48,954 nucleotides of DNA from Singulisphaera sp. GP187 (GTDB lineage: Bacteria > Planctomycetota > Phycisphaerae > Phycisphaerales > SM1A02), in assembly GCA_945862215.1 (NCBI GenBank), contig CAMAXY010000016.1, forward strand, positions 1-48,954. Reading direction: 5' to 3'. Positions 43,418 through 48,954 of this stretch are shown piece after piece (position 1 is the stretch's first letter; each line of letters opens with the position of its first letter). A model generated the notes under the pieces. It did not search any database and was not told the DNA's origin. It saw only the letters and a list, made by a program, of their open reading frames with translations. Position numbers and translations under genes: made by a program.

Positions 43418-43909
43418 TTATTGCCGCGCGTCGCCGACTGCGGCGCGAGGCAAACTCAAGGCAATCATGCCCACTTCAGCAAGAACAACTGCGAAGTAGC
43501 AAGCCCCCACCGCCACCACAAACTGGCTTTTATCACAGGGGGCTTGGGAGTATAACGCCAGGCTTGCAAGAGGGGTCAACAGCAGGCGAAAGACCGTTCC
43601 CGCAAGCCAGACTGTGATGAGGTCGATCGCAAAACGTGGCCGCCAGGGTGCGGTGATCACCCACCCAAGAAGGGCAACGGGTACCACCGCAACCACTGCT
43701 CTTGCAGCCATTTGCCAACCTTCCCATCCCCAAAGTGGGGCGCAAATCGACCACAAAATCGCAACGAAGGATGCAACAACGATGATTCCAAACATTATCT
43801 TCAGCCAGGGAATTTTCAGCAGTGGCCCGAGGTTTGAACTGGGCGTAGGGACAGTTTTTGGCACAGAATTTGCGGCAGACTGTGGATTGGCATCAATCAT
43901 GGCTTTCAT
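43418..43909 (-). CDS. Four-helix membrane protein in the AtpI position
   Basis: This 163-residue protein has a 30-residue soluble N-terminus and four hydrophobic helices (LKIMFGIIVVASFVAILW; MAARAVVAVVPVALLGWVI; FAIDLITVWLAGTVFRLLL; FVVAVGACYFAVVLAEVG). It has no obvious family match, but it lies exactly where atpI genes sit, between atpZ and atpB, and overlaps the end of atpZ by 8-17 bases depending on which of two ATGs (43907-43909 or 43898-43900) is used. An assembly factor for the c ring or a magnesium-related role is plausible by position only. Confidence 0.7.
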   Translation of the reverse strand: MKAMIDANPQSAANSVPKTVPTPSSNLGPLLKIPWLKIMFGIIVVASFVAILWSICAPLWGWEGWQMAARAVVAVVPVALLGWVITAPWRPRFAIDLITVWLAGTVFRLLLTPLASLALYSQAPCDKSQFVVAVGACYFAVVLAEVGMIALSLPRAAVGDARQ

Positions 43910-44243
43910 CTCTGTTCTTCCATTTTTCCTGCAGAACCGGCCGCGTCGGTTTCGTTCCTTTGGATTTGTTCATTCGGTCGAGTGCAGAATTCAACTTTAA
44001 AGCGCCTCGAATGAGCGTGTATGTCGCCACTGCCAATCCGCATCCTGTCCCAATGAGTGCACCAATAGTTTCGTCTCCCAGCCATCTTCCAACGATCCAA
44101 CCAAAGAAGGCGCCCGCAAGCATTTCTGTGACGAATTGCCAGCCAAGTCCCATCATTTTCCACCCTATGCGCACCTGCGCCTGTTCATCTTGCACGCCCG
44201 TGCTAGATGCAGAACCAATCGAAGATGACTTTTTGGAATCCAA
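43893..44243 (-). CDS. atpZ: AtpZ/AtpI-family protein
   Basis: This 116-residue protein has two hydrophobic helices (FVTEMLAGAFFGWIVGRWLG; GALIGTGCGLAVATYTLI) separated by the short DETI loop, the pattern of AtpZ, a small F0-associated protein encoded first in many ATP synthase operons. It is linked to c-ring assembly and magnesium or calcium transport. No ATG is available: the frame begins with a TTG at 44241-44243, or a GTG could be used inside (VQDEQAQVRIGW). Its start region is divergent from nuoI, leaving only about 68 bases for both promoters. It begins the ATP synthase operon. Confidence 0.82.
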   Translation of the reverse strand: MDSKKSSSIGSASSTGVQDEQAQVRIGWKMMGLGWQFVTEMLAGAFFGWIVGRWLGDETIGALIGTGCGLAVATYTLIRGALKLNSALDRMNKSKGTKPTRPVLQEKWKNRDESHD

Positions 44244-44311
44244 GAGTGCATAGTAATGACTCGCGGCGGTGACTCACTGCAGTGAAGCGGTGGCTACTAT
44301 CCTCTCCCGCT

Positions 44312-44869
44312 ATGTCGATCCCAGACGATCAAATTGTCGATGTCACTCCGAAGCCTCTCACCTTGAGCGAGAGTCTCTTCGTCCCCAGCATCATCAAAGG
44401 TCTCGGCACAACTCTGCGACATTTTTTCGAAAATGTCGGGCGTGATGGAACGAATAAGAAAAACTTGTGGGTCGTGCAATATCCAGAACAGAAGCGCGAC
44501 GATCGACCAGTCGAAGAAGGTGGACAGTTTCGGCCGACCTTCCGCGGTGTTCACCGTTTGAATAAAGATGAAGATGGTCGCGTTCGATGCGTTGCATGTT
44601 TCATGTGCGCGACTGCTTGCCCAGCAAATTGCATTCACATCGTGGCTGAAGAAAGCCCTTGGGAAGACCGCGAAAAATATCCCAAGCAATTTGATATCGA
44701 CGAACTGCGCTGCATTTATTGCGGCATGTGCGAAGAAGCATGCCCAGTTGATGCGATCGAATTGACCCCGCACTATGAAGTTTCAGGATTGACTCGCGCA
44801 GAGTTGATCTTCGATAAGTCGAAGTTGCTTGAAATCTATGATCACACGGTTGCTGAAAAGCCAATGTGA
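44312..44869 (+). CDS. nuoI: NADH-quinone oxidoreductase subunit I (NuoI)
   Basis: This 185-residue protein carries two 4Fe-4S clusters, CVACFMCATACP and CIYCGMCEEACPVDAIEL, in the arrangement of NuoI, which passes electrons from the NADH arm toward quinone in complex I. The flanking FRGVHRLNKDEDGRVRC and HYEVSGLTRAELIFDKSKLL match. The start is ATG 44312 (MSIPDDQ), with a GTG at 44282 as a less likely option. NuoI normally lies inside a 13-14 gene nuo operon; here it is alone, between atpZ and an AsmA-like gene. It could be a moved complex I gene or a second copy for another hydrogenase- or ferredoxin-type complex. Confidence 0.93.
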   Translation: MSIPDDQIVDVTPKPLTLSESLFVPSIIKGLGTTLRHFFENVGRDGTNKKNLWVVQYPEQKRDDRPVEEGGQFRPTFRGVHRLNKDEDGRVRCVACFMCATACPANCIHIVAEESPWEDREKYPKQFDIDELRCIYCGMCEEACPVDAIELTPHYEVSGLTRAELIFDKSKLLEIYDHTVAEKPM

Positions 44870-44907
44870 TTGCGAGAGGCCGGCGGCTCGACTGAATTTC
44901 TTTCTTT

Positions 44908-47900
44908 TTATTTCCCAAACATCTTTATCAAATCTCCCACTCCTTTGCCAATCTTTTTCGCATCAAGCGTAGATGCATCAAAGACCATCTTGACTTGACT
45001 CTGCAGCGGAACGGGCTTGCCATCAACATCACCTAAAGGTCCTGAAAGTGTGATGTCGACTTGCACAAGATCGCCTGGATCTATCGGTAATGTCTTGATC
45101 GCCTCGCTGAGTTGTTGCGCAGTCGAAGACAACGGGCCCGATGCACCACCAATCGATCGACCAAGCGACGAGAGCGGATATCGACAGGTAATCGCATTTG
45201 CATATGGCGGCGTCTTGCCAAGATTGATATCGCCTGACAACTTCAGTACCTGCTGCCATTGGTCGCCAAATTTGCCTGCTTTCACGATGAAATCTTTGTA
45301 TTTCAAGCTGCCCTTGCGCACCGTGACCACCAGCGGTTCGATGAGCGCAGGGATCGTGTCCGACTTTGCATCTTGCGCCAAAGCAAGCATTCCCAGGAAT
45401 TGATTACTTCGCACGACTTCGACATCACCCACATCAACGCGCGCATCAAGATCAAGTTTCGCCAACTGCCCATCGAGCGGATAGGCAGCCTGCGAAACTT
45501 GCAATCGAATGGGCGGGGCTTTTCGAATATCCGCGAGAACTGGATTCATCGGCTCGAGAAGTCTGCGCTGCAGGACTTTGTTGATTGTAAAAGTGACCGC
45601 CAATGGATTTGCCGCGGTAATAAACACCATGCCACTTGAGATATCAACCTTGGGGGCGACGACTGACAAATACTGTGTCTTCAAATCGGCCTTGACCACA
45701 GTTGTCTGAATTCCGTTGGGAGCGATGACAACATTCGCATCAACAGATGCGTCGATTTCTGGGCCAAGCGCTTCAACCATTTGCCCACCCTGACCTGCGG
45801 CAGCATCGACGATCGCCGTCGGAACTTTTACGCATCGAACTTGCGCAGTCCACGCACCAGCGAGAACATCAAAGATTCCAGCCGCATTGGAAAGTTTTTG
45901 ACCACTCGCTTGCGCTGTGATCGACCCGGTCTTTTCCCCGCCGCTCGTCAACGAGAGCGTCATCGAATCTGACAATCGAGGCGATTTAATTTCTGCATGC
46001 GTTGCGCCAAGTGCCACGATGGGCTTTCCCTTGGGTTCAACTTCGATCGCAGCAAGATCAAGTGACACATCGCAAGAGCCATTGAGCATTCCACTTGCAG
46101 GCATGATCAGCGATTTGATATGAGCACTCAAATCAATGGATCCCAAACGAGTCAGCGCTGCAGATGCGTCTTTCGTGCCATTCATCCAATCAACCAATGA
46201 AAGTGCGAGCGCGCCAGGAATCTTGACTTGCATTTCGCTTGCTTGAAGCGTGAGAGGAGTTGTAACTGCGCCCCCGACTGCTCCAGCCGAAGCATCGCTG
46301 GCGAAGAGCGAGCGCAAGTCTCCGCTTGCCGCGATTCCAAGAGAAATCGGCCCTGGAGCAGAATCGCCAACTTGAAATGTTCCATTCAGTCCAGCATTCA
46401 ATTCGCGGTCAAATCCTGCTGATTTCATCGTGAATGCAATCGCTCCCATCGAAAGTTTCTGCTTGCCCGCAGGTTCAATGGCGATCGCTGCGAGATCCAT
46501 TCGAAGATCAACCGCACCACTTGTCGCTGCACCTGTAGGCAGCGAGAGAGAATTGATATTGAAGGCAGCGTTGATATCGCCGAGCTGTGTGATGGATTTC
46601 GAGAGCGAATCCGATCCACCATTCCAATCTGCCAACGCGATTGCCAACGCGCCGGGGATCTTGATCGAGAGCGTGCTTGCCTTCAGTGCCAACGGATGAT
46701 CCTTGCCATCAGAAGATGCTCCGAGAAGCGAACGAAGATCACCGTTCGCATCAAGCGCGAGAGAAAGATTTCCCGCCGCACCAGAACCAACTTTGAACTT
46801 CCCTGCGATCGAACCCTGAGCGCGTTCAGCCAGTCGGGGGCTCTTGACGCTCATCGTGATTTTTTCGAATGCAATTGCTGCGCGATTTGGAGGAGCGATT
46901 GATCCTGGCTCCACAACAACATTCATGACAACAGATGCATCTTCCGCGCGACCAGTCCAGCGACAACTTTCAATGTCAATCGATCCGATAATGGATCTTC
47001 CACCAGTTTGAGCAACAAGCGGACGCCAATCAACTCCGGTTCGCAAGCCGAGTGCTTGCTCTACGATTTCTGCAGGAACATCGAAACTTCCAGTCGTTTT
47101 CGCGATATCTATTTGCGCAGCAGTTGGCGCGCCGTTTGCATCTGCAGCGACTTTTCCTGGAGTGAGAGTCCCCGAACTCTTCAATGCGAGTCGTGGCAGA
47201 CTGATGTCTGTAGTGAATGCATCCTTCGTCAGTTCGCGATTGAAAGAACCTTTCACAGTTCCTGGGCCAACGAGTGCTGCGCTGCCCTCGCCCGCATCAA
47301 TCATTGCCGCCAGCGTGTCGCCTTGTGAGATTGCCACATCGAATGTCGATTGAAATACAGCGCTTGCAAAGTCTGGCAATCGCACAGTCGCTGCGATTGT
47401 TGCGGCGTCACGCCCAGGATTCGTTGCACTTGGCATCTGCATCAACTTGAGACCCACCTGTGCATCAACTCCACCGATTGAACCATCTGCGCGCGTTGAA
47501 AGCGTCGCAGATGCGGAGAAACCTTGCAAGCGACCGCCATGAGTCAAACCAGGTGCGGCAGAAAGATCGATTGCATCTGTTGTGATCTTTGTTGAAATCG
47601 TTGAGGGCAGAAATCGACCGGCCGAAAAAGAATCCCATGTCCCAGTCATCGCAGCAATTTGAACTGCGACACGTGTTGGTGAAGCAAGCACAACCGCTGG
47701 CCCTGCATATCGATCGACAACAGAAGGCGGCACGATCAAAGAGCAATCAATCGGCTGAGTCGAGAAACCACTGTTAGTCCAAGTGATTTTTGTTGCGATG
47801 GAAGTCGCACTCAGTCCAAGAGTGACAGAAGCATTTCCTCCTTGTTTTCCCCCGTCATTTTCAATTTGCGCTGCGACATTCGTGATCGCCGCATCTGCCA

Positions 47901-48954
47901 ACATCAAGCGCATGCTTGCATCAAGCCAAGGCGCGTCCGCAAGCATCATCGGCGAGAGTTGCACTCGCCCCTTCGCAGTGGCAGCATCGACTGCAAGTCC
48001 TTGTGCATTCACCAAACCTGTGATGACTTGGTCGATTGCGATCGCCGATCCATCGACTGATGATTGAACTTTCAGTGTGATTGACTTTGTTGGATCAGAT
48101 GTTTCAAGCAGAATTGTGGTCGCGCCAACTGCGAATGACATCGTGGGAGAAATCTTCATCGCCATCGGCGCGATTGAAACACTTGTATTCATACGCGAAT
48201 CTTTCCAAGCCATCGCCGCATTCTTTGCTGGGATTGGAAGAGAGATGTCAGAACCTTGAATTGAAACGGCAACTGGTGCAGAAACTCCCAAAGTCGGCGG
48301 CAATAATGCGGGATCAATCTGCGCGCTGACCGCGAGTCGATCGATCGTTACAAGATTGCCATCTTCTGCAAGTCCGCCAGCTGCAGTGACCGAAAACTTC
48401 TGCGAGGAAATTTCCGCACTGCCTGTCCGACCTTCCAGAGTGATCTTCGCATTCAGCGACGATCCAAGATCGCGCGCCGCATTCAAAGCAGTCGGCAGAT
48501 ATGGCGCAAGCGCAGATGTTGGAAGGTTGACCAACGAGATCGATCCTGCGAGAGATCGCTTTGCTGCATCCATCGGATTTGTTGCATCCAAACTGATGGT
48601 GGAATTGGCTGATTCTCCAGTGGGAAGTTGAATGGTCGTGTTGCCTGACACGCGAACCGCGTCAGCGAATTTTGCCGAAGTGATTTTGATTGAAAGCGAG
48701 TCGATTTCCAGCGGAACTCCTGCAGAAGGAATTGCCAGCGCGCTCGCTTGCAGATCGACGTCGATCGATGCGGCATCCATATTGACAGATCCATCCTTTG
48801 CAAACAGTCCACCAACCATGCCATTGAGTGAAAGCGATCCAGTTTTTTCTCCAACTTTTGTGGCGGCAGAAAACGTTGCGCGCACACCAGCGTCTTCGAC
48901 TGAAAATTTTCCTTTGAGTCCGTTGATTTCAATCTTTGGATCCGATTGCGAACC
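44908..48954 (-). CDS. Very large AsmA-like repeat protein (5'-truncated by the window edge)
   Basis: The frame is open from the right window edge to 44908, at least 1348 residues, so the true N-terminus lies outside; a GTG at 48885 is not the start because the frame continues upstream (KIEINGLKGKFSVED). The protein is rich in Ala, Ser, Asp and beta-strands, with AsmA/TamB-like repeats. At least three related segments of about 200 residues recur, each with IPGALAIALADW or IPGALALSLVDW, followed by DLAAIAIEP or DLAAIEVEP. AsmA-like proteins form hydrophobic grooves that bridge bacterial envelopes and carry lipids. The C-terminus (DVDGKPVPLQSQVKMVFDAS) closes the repeat. Family assignment is tentative; repeats are clear. 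Confidence 0.75.
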   Translation of the reverse strand, partial: GSQSDPKIEINGLKGKFSVEDAGVRATFSAATKVGEKTGSLSLNGMVGGLFAKDGSVNMDAASIDVDLQASALAIPSAGVPLEIDSLSIKITSAKFADAVRVSGNTTIQLPTGESANSTISLDATNPMDAAKRSLAGSISLVNLPTSALAPYLPTALNAARDLGSSLNAKITLEGRTGSAEISSQKFSVTAAGGLAEDGNLVTIDRLAVSAQIDPALLPPTLGVSAPVAVSIQGSDISLPIPAKNAAMAWKDSRMNTSVSIAPMAMKISPTMSFAVGATTILLETSDPTKSITLKVQSSVDGSAIAIDQVITGLVNAQGLAVDAATAKGRVQLSPMMLADAPWLDASMRLMLADAAITNVAAQIENDGGKQGGNASVTLGLSATSIATKITWTNSGFSTQPIDCSLIVPPSVVDRYAGPAVVLASPTRVAVQIAAMTGTWDSFSAGRFLPSTISTKITTDAIDLSAAPGLTHGGRLQGFSASATLSTRADGSIGGVDAQVGLKLMQMPSATNPGRDAATIAATVRLPDFASAVFQSTFDVAISQGDTLAAMIDAGEGSAALVGPGTVKGSFNRELTKDAFTTDISLPRLALKSSGTLTPGKVAADANGAPTAAQIDIAKTTGSFDVPAEIVEQALGLRTGVDWRPLVAQTGGRSIIGSIDIESCRWTGRAEDASVVMNVVVEPGSIAPPNRAAIAFEKITMSVKSPRLAERAQGSIAGKFKVGSGAAGNLSLALDANGDLRSLLGASSDGKDHPLALKASTLSIKIPGALAIALADWNGGSDSLSKSITQLGDINAAFNINSLSLPTGAATSGAVDLRMDLAAIAIEPAGKQKLSMGAIAFTMKSAGFDRELNAGLNGTFQVGDSAPGPISLGIAASGDLRSLFASDASAGAVGGAVTTPLTLQASEMQVKIPGALALSLVDWMNGTKDASAALTRLGSIDLSAHIKSLIMPASGMLNGSCDVSLDLAAIEVEPKGKPIVALGATHAEIKSPRLSDSMTLSLTSGGEKTGSITAQASGQKLSNAAGIFDVLAGAWTAQVRCVKVPTAIVDAAAGQGGQMVEALGPEIDASVDANVVIAPNGIQTTVVKADLKTQYLSVVAPKVDISSGMVFITAANPLAVTFTINKVLQRRLLEPMNPVLADIRKAPPIRLQVSQAAYPLDGQLAKLDLDARVDVGDVEVVRSNQFLGMLALAQDAKSDTIPALIEPLVVTVRKGSLKYKDFIVKAGKFGDQWQQVLKLSGDINLGKTPPYANAITCRYPLSSLGRSIGGASGPLSSTAQQLSEAIKTLPIDPGDLVQVDITLSGPLGDVDGKPVPLQSQVKMVFDASTLDAKKIGKGVGDLIKMFGK

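Noticed and set aside
48885-48885. GTG at 48885 as the start of the AsmA-like gene
   Set aside because: The same frame is open to the window edge with protein of the same character, so the true start lies outside.

Overview
The window looks like a bacterial chromosome segment from a planctomycete, most likely a Phycisphaerae-like lineage. The evidence is indirect: a secreted protein with a dockerin-like 'NGDG' repeat of the kind common in that group, a prepilin-like protein with the planctomycetal C-terminal 'FGDGHF' motif, duplicated groEL genes, ThyX in place of ThyA, and very large proteins of unknown role. No rRNA, tRNA, CRISPR array, integrase or transposase was recognised.

Layout. 1-7986 (+) is a chaperone block: 5'-truncated groEL, groES, a second groEL, a terminator, dnaJ, grpE, an FmdB-type zinc ribbon and RNase R. 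8004-14731 holds a prepilin-like protein, a dienelactone hydrolase, an FG-GAP secreted protein, a tRNA-dihydrouridine synthase, a small lipoprotein, thyX and a small membrane protein. 14728-19430 (-) carries an orphan oligopeptide ABC ATPase, an HtrA protease, panB, a metallo-beta-lactamase-fold protein without its metal ligands, and coaD. A candidate terminated small RNA (about 19547-19669) and a SMUG-type uracil-DNA glycosylase follow. 20633-28110 is accessory DNA (details below). 28128-29520 (-) is a dehydratase/ACP/dehydratase cassette. 29572-38143 (+) has ftsK, a 1748-residue GYF/coiled-coil/polytopic membrane protein and a yeast-type cytosine deaminase. 38148-44243 (-) has a sugar epimerase and the proximal part of an ATP synthase operon (atpZ, an extra membrane gene, atpB, E, F, H, A), with gamma, beta and epsilon absent. 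The window ends with a lone nuoI (+) and a very large AsmA-like protein (-) that runs off the right edge.

The most interesting object is a diversity-generating retroelement (DGR) at 24148-27284 on the minus strand. It has a secreted target protein (signal peptide, dockerin-like repeat, two IPT/TIG domains, formylglycine-generating-enzyme/C-type-lectin-like domain), an Avd accessory protein, and a DGR-type reverse transcriptase with the IGNQTSQ and YCDD motifs. The template repeat (24177-24292) and variable repeat (25855-25970) align over 116 bases without gaps and differ at 15 positions. All 15 are adenines in the template on the coding strand. The changes alter 13 codons, 12 of them Asn. The template lies inside the 3' end of the RT reading frame, where its AAC runs are read as Thr codons. 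A 12-bp-stem hairpin lies just downstream of the variable repeat, where DGR target-recognition hairpins are known to occur.

Around the DGR are traces of a second, decayed DGR: an avd fossil sharing a perfect 97-bp repeat with the live avd, and an RT fossil. Between them sits an intact MntA-HepT (MNT/HEPN) toxin-antitoxin pair, and a VapBC pair with an operator-like palindrome lies next to it. A second MNT/HEPN pair survives only as frameshifted remnants at 27592-27964. Three copies of an unfamiliar dispersed element built on TTTRCGGGCA-like motifs sit at the edges of this region (21870, 27490 and 28010). They suggest a mobile or recombination-prone island, but no recombinase is visible.
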